Below, piece after piece: positions 56,724 through 64,000 of a DNA stretch of 64,000 nucleotides. The stretch is taken from the NCBI RefSeq assembly GCF_038432375.1, contig NZ_JBCAUS010000002.1, positions 746,282-810,281 on the forward strand, in the 5' to 3' direction. A model generated the notes under the pieces. It did not search any database and was not told the DNA's origin. It worked only from the letters and a program-made list of their open reading frames with translations. This stretch comes from Methanococcoides sp. LMO-2. Lineage in GTDB: Archaea > Halobacteriota > Methanosarcinia > Methanosarcinales > Methanosarcinaceae. Made by a program: the position numbers and the translations under genes. Positions within the stretch are counted from its first letter, which is position 1. Every line of letters begins with the position of its first letter.

Positions 56724-57893
56724 TTATTCAAACAGCTGGTCCACAAACCATTTCGGATCGAACTTCTGCAGATCATCATATCCCTGACCCATTCCAAGGA
56801 AAAGGATAGGCTTCCCGGTGATATATGCAATTGAGATCGCAGCACCGCCTTTTGAATCTGCGTCTGTTTTGGTCAGTATGGAACCATCAATAGGTACTGC
56901 ACTGTTGAACTGTTCTGCACGTTCCACAGCATCATTACCTGCAACCGCTTCATCAACGAAGATGATCAGGTCAGGAGTGCTCACACGGCAGACCTTCTCA
57001 AGCTGAGCCATGAGGTTGACATTTGTATGCATCCTTCCTGCTGTATCAGAAAGGATAACATCCGCATTGTTGGCCTTTGCGTGCTGCACAGCATCATAGA
57101 CGACTGCGGCAGGGTCCCCGCCTTCCTGATGTTTTATCAGCTTGACACCGATCCTTTCTGCATGGATGGCGATCTGGTCGATTGCCCCGGCCCTGAAAGT
57201 ATCGCCTGCTGCAATAACAACAGAATAGTTCATGTCTTTCAGCCGTTTTGCCATCTTTGAGATAGTAGTGGTCTTTCCGGTACCGTTGATACCAATGAAA
57301 ACGATGTGAACAGGTTTGTCAGCTTTCTCGATGTATTCATCAAGGTCGAAGACATTGGCTGCCATCACATTGTATATAGCATTCCTGAGTGCCTGCTCCA
57401 CAAGCTCGCCGGTATTGCTACCGATCTTCTTACGGCTGCCTACAAGTTCGTCCTTGACGGCCTCAACGATCGCTTCAGCCACAGTGATAGCAATATCACT
57501 TTCAAGCAAGGCCATCTCAAGCTCCCAGAGAGCATCACTTATGTCATCCTCATCAAGTATGACCTCACGCTCAAAAACAAGCGCTTTTGCCTTTTGAGCA
57601 AATCCTATCTTCTGCTTGAATGAAGCCTTTTTTTCAGGCTGGCTTTCAGGAACATCTGATTGTCCCTGTGTGGAAGGTTCTGCGGCTACCTTGACCGGTT
57701 CAGCAGGAACTTCCTTAACAACCTCTGTGACCTCTTCAACCATCGTGTCTTCAATAGGTGCTTCTGTAGTTTCTCCTATAGACTCTTCTACAGACTCCAC
57801 TATTGGTTCTTCGAGATCAACTGCCTTCTCATCGATGGTCTTACCGATGGATTGCTTGAAATTATTGAGTTTATCCTTGAGTTTATTGAACAC
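56724..57893 (-). CDS. ftsY: signal recognition particle receptor FtsY
   Basis: A 389-residue SRP receptor GTPase for co-translational targeting to the membrane. The first ~90 residues are acidic and Val/Glu/Pro-rich (EEPIVESVEESIGETTEAP), the membrane-interacting A-domain. The four-helix N-domain (about 95-190) precedes the G-domain with GINGTGKTTT (about residue 200), DTFRAGAIDQI, DTAGRMHTN and TKTDADSKGG. The GTG start has a GGGATGA site. It belongs to the aif6-rpl18a-pfdA-ftsY order common in archaea. Confidence 0.96.
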   Translation of the reverse strand: MFNKLKDKLNNFKQSIGKTIDEKAVDLEEPIVESVEESIGETTEAPIEDTMVEEVTEVVKEVPAEPVKVAAEPSTQGQSDVPESQPEKKASFKQKIGFAQKAKALVFEREVILDEDDISDALWELEMALLESDIAITVAEAIVEAVKDELVGSRKKIGSNTGELVEQALRNAIYNVMAANVFDLDEYIEKADKPVHIVFIGINGTGKTTTISKMAKRLKDMNYSVVIAAGDTFRAGAIDQIAIHAERIGVKLIKHQEGGDPAAVVYDAVQHAKANNADVILSDTAGRMHTNVNLMAQLEKVCRVSTPDLIIFVDEAVAGNDAVERAEQFNSAVPIDGSILTKTDADSKGGAAISIAYITGKPILFLGMGQGYDDLQKFDPKWFVDQLFE

Positions 57894-57953
57894 GCAAACT
57901 CATCCCTAAAAATAATAAAAATAAAAAGAGTATCAGAACTTCATGAACAGGGT

Positions 57954-58370
57954 TCACTGAGGACTTCTGTTACCAATCATAGACTCTATGGATTGGATAC
58001 GTTGTCCGATCTGAGAAAGTGATCCATTCAGGCGTTCAATGACCTTACCGAGCTCCTCCTTGCGTCTGTTAAGGAGTTCTTTTGCTTCAGACGGGGATTT
58101 CTCCGCACTGATACCTGCGCCAAGACCTACAACAACCTTTTCGACGTTGGAAACATCTGCATGTATAAATGTTCCACCTCCCAGAGGGATCATCGTATTG
58201 ATGGCGCCTGAAACTGCATCAAGCTCATCAAGGGTTGCTATAGCACGTGTGCAGTCTTCGATGGACATCTGAACCATTCCCATCTGCTGCTGCAGGGATT
58301 CTGCCTGTTGCTGGAGCTCACGGTGCTGAACTGCGAGATTTCTCACATCCTGCTCACTTATTTCTGACAT
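57954..58370 (-). CDS. pfdA: prefoldin alpha subunit
   Basis: A 138-residue prefoldin alpha subunit. Prefoldin is a hexameric jellyfish-shaped chaperone handing nascent chains to the thermosome. Two long coiled-coil helices (RNLAVQHRELQQQAESLQQQ and LNRRKEELGKVIERLNGSLS) flank the beta-hairpin core (MIPLGGGTFIHADVSNVEKV). Start ATG 58370 follows a GAGGCGTGA site; an alternative GTG at 58379 overlaps the rpl18a stop as GTGA. Lies between rpl18a and ftsY. Confidence 0.93.
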   Translation of the reverse strand: MSEISEQDVRNLAVQHRELQQQAESLQQQMGMVQMSIEDCTRAIATLDELDAVSGAINTMIPLGGGTFIHADVSNVEKVVVGLGAGISAEKSPSEAKELLNRRKEELGKVIERLNGSLSQIGQRIQSIESMIGNRSPQ

Positions 58371-58375
58371 GTACT

Positions 58376-58552
58376 TCACGCCTCTACGACACTATCGATC
58401 TTGATCAATGACCTGTTGAGACCATGTTTACTGCCGAAGATAGAATACGTCTTTTCACGAGCATTCTTCTCGTTCTGGCTCTCAATGGTCTTTGTGAATT
58501 TTTCCCAAGAATGACCTGCTTTGAATGTGCCTTTGACAACATAATTCTGCAT
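58376..58552 (-). CDS. rpl18a: 50S ribosomal protein L18Ae (LX)
   Basis: A 58-residue protein, typical for archaeal LX/L18a: [20 protein letters not shown], then [19 protein letters not shown]-like core (here [20 protein letters not shown]) and IKIDSVVEA. It belongs to the large ribosomal subunit. It lies between aif6 and pfdA, the usual archaeal order, with its stop next to or overlapping the pfdA start. Confidence 0.92.
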   Translation of the reverse strand: MQNYVVKGTFKAGHSWEKFTKTIESQNEKNAREKTYSIFGSKHGLNRSLIKIDSVVEA

Positions 58553-58597
58553 ACGGAATCACCTGTTTTATAATGTTTATTTTAGACAATATTATGA

Positions 58598-59251
58598 TCA
58601 ATCAAAGAACAGAGCATCCTCGATCCTGCCCAGTTCATGTCCGGTAGTACTTGAACCTGCCACATAACCCTTTGAGTTGGCCAGTAAGCCTGAACCTACT
58701 GCCTGTGAGCCGTAATTTGTAGTTCCCACATCCACAGGAAGATCAAATACTTCCTCAAGATGTGCAAGCTCTTCCTGTGTCACCATTGGGTGAACCAGAA
58801 GACCTCTGTTGGTAACTACTCCGGACATCCCGACAGTACCGAGACCTGCGATCGTACCTCTGTGAACATCAACACCAAGAACCCTTGATATAATCTCCAT
58901 TGACCTGTCACTGATATCCGGATGCACAAGTGCAGCGTTATCATTTGCCAGGATCACGTTTCCAGTGGCTGTGAGCCTGTCTGGAAGCACTTCCACAGGG
59001 ACATCAACGTCTTTTAGATCGTTGACACTGGCATCCCTGCATAGTAAAAAACCATTCGAGTTGCCCCTGGAAAGAGAACCTACAACAGTACTGCCATTGA
59101 TCAATGTAGAAACTACCTTTACATCAAGCAGTTCTGTAAGCATATCAACGACCTTCTTAGTTGTACCGATAGGAACAACTGCCACATCTTCAGTACATGT
59201 AGCAAAAACCCCTAACACGGGATTGTCATAAATGTTCACTGTTTTGATCAT
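58598..59251 (-). CDS. translation initiation factor aIF6
   Basis: A 217-residue aIF6, the anti-association factor that binds the large ribosomal subunit. It shows the pentein-fold repeats: NPVLGVFATCTEDVAVVPIG, TVVGSLSRGNSNGFLL, GTVGMSGVVTNRGLLVHPMV, then NYGSQAVGSGLLANSKGYVA. The conserved repeated Gly-Asn/Ser-x-G and VHP patterns are clear. Genes for L31e, L39e and L18a lie on both sides, the classic archaeal cluster. Confidence 0.97.
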   Translation of the reverse strand: MIKTVNIYDNPVLGVFATCTEDVAVVPIGTTKKVVDMLTELLDVKVVSTLINGSTVVGSLSRGNSNGFLLCRDASVNDLKDVDVPVEVLPDRLTATGNVILANDNAALVHPDISDRSMEIISRVLGVDVHRGTIAGLGTVGMSGVVTNRGLLVHPMVTQEELAHLEEVFDLPVDVGTTNYGSQAVGSGLLANSKGYVAGSSTTGHELGRIEDALFFD

Positions 59252-59300
59252 TATTGTCCTTACACTTTTGTTAAATAATATCCATCAATTGAAAGAGGGA

Positions 59301-59567
59301 TCAGGCAAGTTCTGCCTGAACTTCACCATCATCGAACATAGCTGCACGAATGCGTATGGAAGATGGTGGTTTCTGAGAACCCCTTTCCCAAACCTTATGG
59401 TTGACGGAAGCATCAATCTTGATCTGTGAAGGATCTGCCTTCATGTGTCTTATCAGGAATTTCCTGATAAGTGAAACTGCCCTGCTGGAACGTTTCCACC
59501 TTGGTGCAAGCTTTGCCTCACGAAGTGGAATTGTGTATATCTGTTCCTTTACCGCGTCTTCTGCCAT
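59301..59567 (-). CDS. rpl31e: 50S ribosomal protein L31e
   Basis: An 88-residue ribosomal protein: [20 protein letters not shown], then [40 protein letters not shown] and a strand ending. The start is ATG 59567, because a GGTGATG site precedes it closely; an in-frame ATG three codons upstream overlaps that site. It follows rpl39e by ten bases and precedes aif6. Confidence 0.95.
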   Translation of the reverse strand: MAEDAVKEQIYTIPLREAKLAPRWKRSSRAVSLIRKFLIRHMKADPSQIKIDASVNHKVWERGSQKPPSSIRIRAAMFDDGEVQAELA

Positions 59568-59577
59568 TGTCATCACC

Positions 59578-59733
59578 TTACTTTACGTCTAAACTATTTC
59601 TTCTCCAGTGTCTTCTCTTAGGGTGGCTAACAACTTGTCTGTTAGTCTTTATGATAACCCAGGTTGGAACGCGCTGATTCTGGTTATGCGCCTTTGCCAA
59701 CCTCATTTTCTGTCCTTTTGTATTGTGGCTCAC
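59578..59733 (-). CDS. rpl39e: 50S ribosomal protein L39e
   Basis: A 51-residue highly basic protein starting [23 protein letters not shown], then [15 protein letters not shown] and [15 protein letters not shown]. This is the archaeal/eukaryotic L39e that lines the peptide exit tunnel. It is followed after ten bases by rpl31e. A GGTGAGATAA site precedes the GTG. It is the first gene of the rpl39e-rpl31e-aif6-rpl18a-pfdA-ftsY cluster, with 146 bases between it and the PP-loop gene upstream. Confidence 0.95.
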   Translation of the reverse strand: MSHNTKGQKMRLAKAHNQNQRVPTWVIIKTNRQVVSHPKRRHWRRNSLDVK

Positions 59734-59879
59734 TTATCTCACCTGTGATTTGATTAATTGTAACGCCAATCTAAAAGATTTGCGTCTATAAATCGATTAT
59801 CCTATAAATTATTAATCTATGTACGATCAATTCCTGTTTTTAAGTACCATTACATAAAGAGTTGCCCGGTCGGACATCA

Positions 59880-60479
59880 TCAGACACGCCCGATAACCCT
59901 TGACTGAACATGCTCCGGAAAGATCTCAAGTACTTTATCATCACCATATTGCTGCCTTATCAGTTCACGAAGTTCGGTCTCATAGTCCGCTTTCGCAATA
60001 CTGTCACTCTGACCTTCCTCTATAACCAGATACCGACTTACCAGCTTATTAACTGCACTTCTGCCATAGCCCTGAAGAGGGCATACATAGTCTACACCGA
60101 AGCGATCCTCTATGCTCCGGACCTCTGCATCAGTGAGCTTTGGAACGCGATCATCACGCCTTACACCATCTGCGATCAAAGAGACATCCTCTTCCCTTGC
60201 AAGGGTCTCGATCACGATACGGTGTATGTAATTGATAGCATTCCTCGGATATCCATCTTCAATAATGATAGCCAGAGCCGATTCCAGTATACCTTTATCA
60301 AGTTCTAGTACTCTGTGGGAATAACCCAGCTCATCTGCGGCAACCTTTGCAATTTCCCCAACCGGAAGGACCGAGAAACTGCAGGTCACGAGTTCGACAT
60401 CAAAGAATGGGTCAAGCAGGATCGCAGATAATGAACTGTCTTTTCCTCCACTGAACAGTACCTGAGCTTTCATGTTCAC
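59880..60479 (-). CDS. PP-loop ATP pyrophosphatase (COG2117-like)
   Basis: A 199-residue N-type ATP pyrophosphatase with the PP-loop FSGGKDSSLSAIL at residues ~9-21. Further on come SLIADGVRRDDRVPKLTDAE and DYVCPLQGYGRSAVNKLV. Such enzymes adenylate a substrate, often for tRNA thiolation, but only one Cys (VCPLQG) lies in a plausible catalytic place and the substrate is unknown. It starts within the last four bases of the PDCD5 gene, so the two are coupled, and it belongs to the rps19e-PDCD5 run. Confidence 0.82.
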   Translation of the reverse strand: MNMKAQVLFSGGKDSSLSAILLDPFFDVELVTCSFSVLPVGEIAKVAADELGYSHRVLELDKGILESALAIIIEDGYPRNAINYIHRIVIETLAREEDVSLIADGVRRDDRVPKLTDAEVRSIEDRFGVDYVCPLQGYGRSAVNKLVSRYLVIEEGQSDSIAKADYETELRELIRQQYGDDKVLEIFPEHVQSRVIGRV

Positions 60480-60829
60480 ATACGTGTGATGGTAGGTTCA
60501 CGTTTTTTGGGCTGCATCTGTGAAAGAAGCAATTTTAGCCTTTCATCGTCTATTCTAGACTGCAGGCGACCACTCTGAGCTAACATCACAAGCTGGGATT
60601 CAAGCTGTTCTGCCAGTTCCTTGCGTGATAGTTTCAGGCGAGTAAGCCTTTCTCTTGCCTCAGGAGTCATTATCTGACGAAGGACCGCCTGGACCTGGGC
60701 GTCCCTTTCAGCCTGTGCCTGTTCCTGCTGATATGCAGCCTGGGCATCATTCTCCATCTGAGGAGCTGCCTGCTGTTGTTGCATCTCAGCAAGTCTTTTC
60801 CTTCGAATAGCTTCAAGATCGTCCACCAT
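60476..60829 (-). CDS. PDCD5-family DNA-binding protein
   Basis: A 117-residue archaeal PDCD5/TFAR19 homologue. The N-terminal helix is Gln-rich (RKRLAEMQQQQAAPQM, then AQAAYQQEQAQAERDAQVQA), followed by the three-helix core (LRQIMTPEARERLTRLKLSR, then LAEQLESQLVMLAQSGRLQ) and a basic tail (QPKKREPTITRM). It binds DNA in some archaea; biological role uncertain. Usual neighbour of rps19e, as here (108 bases apart). Confidence 0.94.
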   Translation of the reverse strand: MVDDLEAIRRKRLAEMQQQQAAPQMENDAQAAYQQEQAQAERDAQVQAVLRQIMTPEARERLTRLKLSRKELAEQLESQLVMLAQSGRLQSRIDDERLKLLLSQMQPKKREPTITRM

Positions 60830-60937
60830 TACTTCATCACTTCCTTTCCGATTTAATCATAAATGATCCGACAAAGGATCATTATAAGCAACTATCATGT
60901 AGCTTAAGCAGGGGAGATCAACTCCCATACAAGCCAT

Positions 60938-61387
60938 TCAGTACTTTGCAAGTTCCGGAATTGTCTCGACAAGATCGTTCTTGACCTCTACTGCTGTGTT
61001 GTCAAGAATGGACTGCCCTGCAGGAGCAATTACCCTTCCGCTCTTCAAAGTGCGCACAAAGCCTGCACTCTCGAGCTGCTGGAGTGCTTCCCTTGCAACT
61101 GAACCGCTTCCTTTTGCTTTCTTGGATGGGTTTGCACCTCTGTTCTTCTTGCCACCATAGACAGACCTGAGTCTCTCAACACCAATAGGACCCTTCATGT
61201 AAATTGTCCTCATGATAGCTGCACAGCGGGTGTACCACCAGCCATTATCAATAGGTGGCAGTTCCTTGTGAACACCTGTCTTAACGTGAGCTGCCCATTC
61301 GGGAGCATTGATCTGATCGTTCTCTTCTAGTTTCTCTGCCAGCTTTGCAATAATATCTGCAGCAGGAACATCATATGCTGTAGTCAT
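60938..61387 (-). CDS. rps19e: 30S ribosomal protein S19e
   Basis: A 149-residue S19e with its typical blocks: [80 protein letters not shown] and [23 protein letters not shown] 61387 follows a GGAGGAT site; the longer open frame upstream is leader. It heads the rps19e-PDCD5-PP-loop group. Confidence 0.96.
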   Translation of the reverse strand: MTTAYDVPAADIIAKLAEKLEENDQINAPEWAAHVKTGVHKELPPIDNGWWYTRCAAIMRTIYMKGPIGVERLRSVYGGKKNRGANPSKKAKGSGSVAREALQQLESAGFVRTLKSGRVIAPAGQSILDNTAVEVKNDLVETIPELAKY

Positions 61388-61590
61388 TTTATCCTCCTTG
61401 GAATGAAATGTATTGATTAGGTTTTTGTTTGTATTTGGTTTATTCGATAAACTTGTCGCCAGCAAGTATAATTATCTACCATAATTTGTGCATGGAAATA
61501 GGGTTGTAATTTATCGGTTAGTATATACGTGTTTCGGCAGCCTCCATATATACAGCCCCAACCCATGCAGTGGATTATATCTTTAACAGA

Positions 61591-62862
61591 TTATTTCCTG
61601 AAAGTCTGCTCCCTGCCAGGCCCTACAGACACATACTCAATAGGCACACCCATCAATTCTTCAAGCTTTTCGACATAATTGCGGGCAAGCTCAGGAACTT
61701 CTGCATAGCTCTTGACATCCGTAAGATCATCAGACCAACCCGGCATATCTTCATAGATAGGTTTGCACCTGCCAAGATCGGAAGTGTCGATCGGCGGATA
61801 CTCGAGGCGTTCCCCATCAAGATCATAGGCAACACAAAGCCTGATGGTGTCAAGGCCTGTTAATACGTCCAGTTTTGTCAATGCGACACTTGTGTAGCCG
61901 TTGAGGAAAATTGCCTTTTTCAGAAGTGGGAGATCGAACCATCCACATCTGCGGGACCTGCCCGTAGTTGTACCAAACTCATGCCCCACATCATGTAAAT
62001 GTTTGCCGGCCTCATCATCAAGCTCTGTTGGAAGCGGACCTTCACCGACCCTTGTAATATAAGCCTTAACAATACCAAGAACCTCATCCACCTTTGTAGG
62101 CCCAACACCAAGATTTGCACATGCGGAACCTGCAATGGTGCTTGAAGAGGTTACAAACTTCTGAGTACCGTGAATTACATCAAGATGGGAACCCTGTGCA
62201 CCCTCAGCCATCACATTCTTACCATCTGCAATAGCTGTGTTGATCTCATATGATACATCAGTAACATAAGGTGCCAGCCTCTGACCAAGTTCCAGATACT
62301 TGTCTATAAGTTCCTTATCAGTAACTATTGAAGGATCGCCGCCAAGCTCCTTGATCGCTGCCTCTTTGGAAGCTGTTATCAACGAAAGTCTGTTCATAAG
62401 TTTCTCGGCATCAACCAGGTCGCCCATGCGGATCTCATCCCTCGCGATCTTGTCCATATAAGCAAAGGCAATACCTCTCTTGGTAGTGCCGATCTTTTCC
62501 TTACGGGATGATTCAAGAAGACCGTCCATCTCAATATGATATGGCATAATGATACTGGTCTTGGCATCGATACCAAGCTTATCGGAATGGACGTCTACAC
62601 CGCCTTCAGCAAGCATATCGATCTCTTCTGCCAGAACCTCAGGGTTCAGTACAGTGCCCGGACCTATCAACACCCTTGAATCAAGCAAGAACCCGGAAGG
62701 TATCAAATGAAGTTTATAGACATCTTCACCAACCGTTACCGTATGACCGGCGTTGTCGCCACCCTGAAACCTGACGACAAGATCGTAGTCTTTTGAAAGC
62801 AGGTCAACGATCTTTCCTTTTCCTTCATCACCAAACTGTGATCCTGTCAGAATAGTAAACAT
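61591..62862 (-). CDS. purA: adenylosuccinate synthetase
   Basis: A 423-residue GTP-dependent enzyme converting IMP and aspartate to adenylosuccinate in AMP synthesis. It has the N-terminal motif GSQFGDEGKGKIVDLLSKDY, GGDNAGHTV, the IMP-site GTTKRGIAFAYMDKIARDEI, VMAEGAQGSHLDVIHGT and FGTTTGRSRRCGWFDLPLLK. The length is normal. It is transcribed alone from the region shared with the divergent LbH acyltransferase gene. Confidence 0.97.
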   Translation of the reverse strand: MFTILTGSQFGDEGKGKIVDLLSKDYDLVVRFQGGDNAGHTVTVGEDVYKLHLIPSGFLLDSRVLIGPGTVLNPEVLAEEIDMLAEGGVDVHSDKLGIDAKTSIIMPYHIEMDGLLESSRKEKIGTTKRGIAFAYMDKIARDEIRMGDLVDAEKLMNRLSLITASKEAAIKELGGDPSIVTDKELIDKYLELGQRLAPYVTDVSYEINTAIADGKNVMAEGAQGSHLDVIHGTQKFVTSSSTIAGSACANLGVGPTKVDEVLGIVKAYITRVGEGPLPTELDDEAGKHLHDVGHEFGTTTGRSRRCGWFDLPLLKKAIFLNGYTSVALTKLDVLTGLDTIRLCVAYDLDGERLEYPPIDTSDLGRCKPIYEDMPGWSDDLTDVKSYAEVPELARNYVEKLEELMGVPIEYVSVGPGREQTFRK

Positions 62863-63181
62863 AGAGGGTGGAATTGCAGTTTATACATATAAAGGATTTG
62901 GCAACATCAAACGATTTGAAAAAACAGAACATTATCGATCATTAAAGATGAAAAAATTCAAAGATAAAAATAAAAACATCCGATCGATCCAAATAACAAC
63001 TTAACTCCTTGAGAATTACTGCAAAAATCCCATATTAGTACAAATCAGAAAATAAGTAAATACAATTAAAATGTTGCACCATTAATTAGAAAATTATAAT
63101 ATAATGGGAACGTAATATCTTATTAAGAGATTCAAGCTTTCGGGGAGTTAGGTATCAGGGATCTCGCAGGGAGATAATAAT
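62863..63181. promoter_or_regulatory. divergent promoter region between purA and a sugar gene cluster
   Basis: About 320 A+T-rich bases with no gene seen. Plus-strand TATA-like ATTATAATATAAT at about 63087-63100 fits the acyltransferase gene, giving a leader of 50-60 bases. The purA start lies close to TATA-like TTTATACATATAAAGG (62880-62895). No hairpin of note. Confidence 0.4.
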
Positions 63182-63835
63182 TTGAATATACATAGTTCTG
63201 CAAAGATATATGGGTCAAGTATTATCGGGGATAATTCAGTAATACTTGAGAACGTGATCATTGGATATCCAGAGCACAGTATCCTTACAGAAATACTTGA
63301 GAACGGAAGATCTATCGAAGATTCTGATTTTACCGGATGTGAGATCGGACCGGGATCCTTCATAAGACCGAACACAACGATCTTCAGTAATGTCAGGACT
63401 GGAAGCAACTTCAGGACCGGACACAACTGTATGATACGCGAGAACACCAATATCGGAGACAATGTCCTGATAGGGACCAACGTTATCATCGACGGGAATG
63501 TGACCATCGGAAACAATGTCAGCATCCAGGGCAATGTATATATCCCCACCCATGTGACCATCGAGGACAACGTCTTCATCGGCCCCTGTGCAGTCCTTGC
63601 GAATGATAAGTATCCAATACGTAAAGAGTACAATCCTGAAGGCCCCATTATTCGAAAAGGAGCATCCATTGGTGCAAATGCCACCATACTTCCAGGAGTT
63701 GAGATCGGAGAGGGTGCCTTCGTAGCCGGTGGTGCATTAGTTACAAAAGAGGTTCCACCGTGGCAACTTGCGATCGGAAGCCCTGCAAAAATCCAGGAAC
63801 TGCCGGAAGAAATGCGTTCACTTAATAATATCTGA
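63182..63835 (+). CDS. left-handed beta-helix acyltransferase (sugar N-acetyltransferase-like)
   Basis: A 217-residue hexapeptide-repeat protein. Repeats such as [20 protein letters not shown] and [19 protein letters not shown] run from about residue 45 to 190, ending in the acetyl-CoA site [20 protein letters not shown] and [16 protein letters not shown]. This resembles WbpD/WlbB-type UDP-amino-sugar acetyltransferases of surface polysaccharide pathways. The start is TTG behind GGGAGATAA. The aminotransferase gene starts 40 bases downstream, supporting a nucleotide-sugar pathway. Confidence 0.88.
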   Translation: MNIHSSAKIYGSSIIGDNSVILENVIIGYPEHSILTEILENGRSIEDSDFTGCEIGPGSFIRPNTTIFSNVRTGSNFRTGHNCMIRENTNIGDNVLIGTNVIIDGNVTIGNNVSIQGNVYIPTHVTIEDNVFIGPCAVLANDKYPIRKEYNPEGPIIRKGASIGANATILPGVEIGEGAFVAGGALVTKEVPPWQLAIGSPAKIQELPEEMRSLNNI

Positions 63836-63875
63836 TAATTGCTGATGAAGAAAAGAAGAACACAGGAGCGATATA

Positions 63876-64000
63876 ATGATCCCAATAGCAAAACCGGACA
63901 TTGGAAAAGAGGAGATCGATGCAGTTTCTAAGGTAATGACATCAGGGATTATTGCAGAAGGCAAACGTGTTGCAGAATTCGAATCTGCTTTTGCTGACTA
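63876..64000 (+). CDS. DegT/DnrJ/EryC1/StrS-type aminotransferase (partial)
   Basis: Only the first 41 codons lie in the window. [20 protein letters not shown], then [20 protein letters not shown], is the standard N-terminus of PLP-dependent sugar aminotransferases of the DegT family (WbpE-like). A CAGGAG site precedes the ATG. Together with the acetyltransferase it suggests synthesis of a diacetamido-type sugar for the S-layer glycan or surface polysaccharide. Confidence 0.85.
   Translation, partial: MIPIAKPDIGKEEIDAVSKVMTSGIIAEGKRVAEFESAFAD

Noticed and set aside
1-64000. CRISPR arrays, insertion sequences, rRNA genes
   Set aside because: No regularly spaced direct repeats, transposase genes or rRNA sequence seen on either strand.

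Overview
This window comes from a methanogenic archaeon of the Methanosarcinaceae, most like the methylotrophic, archaellated genera (Methanococcoides / Methanolobus type). That placement is inference. It rests on archaeal-only genes (aIF6, L31e, L39e, L18a, PDCD5, prefoldin alpha, RIO2, Tsr3, MptE, a VAT/Cdc48 ATPase, archaeal SepF), methanogen-linked families (DUF2111, DUF2148, DUF460, DUF373), two archaellins, and a tRNA-Glu with an encoded CCA. Genes are packed on both strands, often with 4-base ATGA or GTGA overlaps, and there is no transposon or CRISPR array. None of the 64 complete genes I could delimit ends in TAG, while one gene carries an in-frame internal TAG. That is the pattern expected where UAG can be read as pyrrolysine.

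Layout. 1-3.9 kb (minus): cobT (partial), proS, ZPR1, sepF and a PUA protein. 4.2-11.7 kb (plus): a KamA-family radical SAM enzyme without a normal start codon, ileS, mptE, DUF373 and an MTA/MTI phosphorylase. 11.8-16.8 kb: a degenerate RecA/KaiC-like protein, a large helicase, DUF3467, LSm and a Cys-tailed winged-helix protein. 16.9-27.2 kb: tRNA-Glu, a GNAT-like protein, Cdc48, glutamate dehydrogenase, an MFS pump, a metallo-hydrolase, a methyltransferase, SfsA and small membrane proteins. 27.6-35.0 kb (plus): Tsr3, then a redox/nitrogen cluster of LOG-like protein, TusA, DsrE, rubredoxin, rubredoxin-glutamate synthase fusion, class II fumarate lyase with internal amber codon, and a fumarate reductase/succinate dehydrogenase flavoprotein and iron-sulfur pair. 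35.2-38.7 kb: topoisomerase I and a beta-CASP nuclease. 38.7-42.7 kb (minus): a MoxR/CbbQ ATPase and a giant VWA protein. 43-49.4 kb: mobA, DUF2148, DUF460, rio2, DUF2111, thioredoxin reductase and thioredoxin. 49.5-53.7 kb: lipoprotein, two archaellins, and a divergent pair of a 7-TM protein and a winged-helix protein. 53.7-56.5 kb: trpCBA behind two TGTACA boxes. 56.7-62.9 kb (minus): ftsY, pfdA, rpl18a, aif6, rpl31e, rpl39e, PP-loop ATPase, PDCD5, rps19e and purA. 63.2-64 kb: the start of a surface-sugar gene cluster.

How genes work together. The fumarate lyase would make fumarate (from aspartate or malate), the flavoprotein/Fe-S pair would reduce it to succinate, and the rubredoxin-glutamate synthase could re-assimilate ammonium. 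The MoxR ATPase and VWA protein form a two-gene chaperone module. The 7-TM and winged-helix genes overlap and diverge from the archaellins, so they may be a membrane sensor and its regulator.

Most notable observations: the in-frame amber codon at 31839-31841, two genes (fumarate lyase and KamA) with no ATG/GTG/TTG where family homology begins, the MoxR-VWA module with a repeat region and an HExxH motif, and the paired TRP-box-like operator before trpC.
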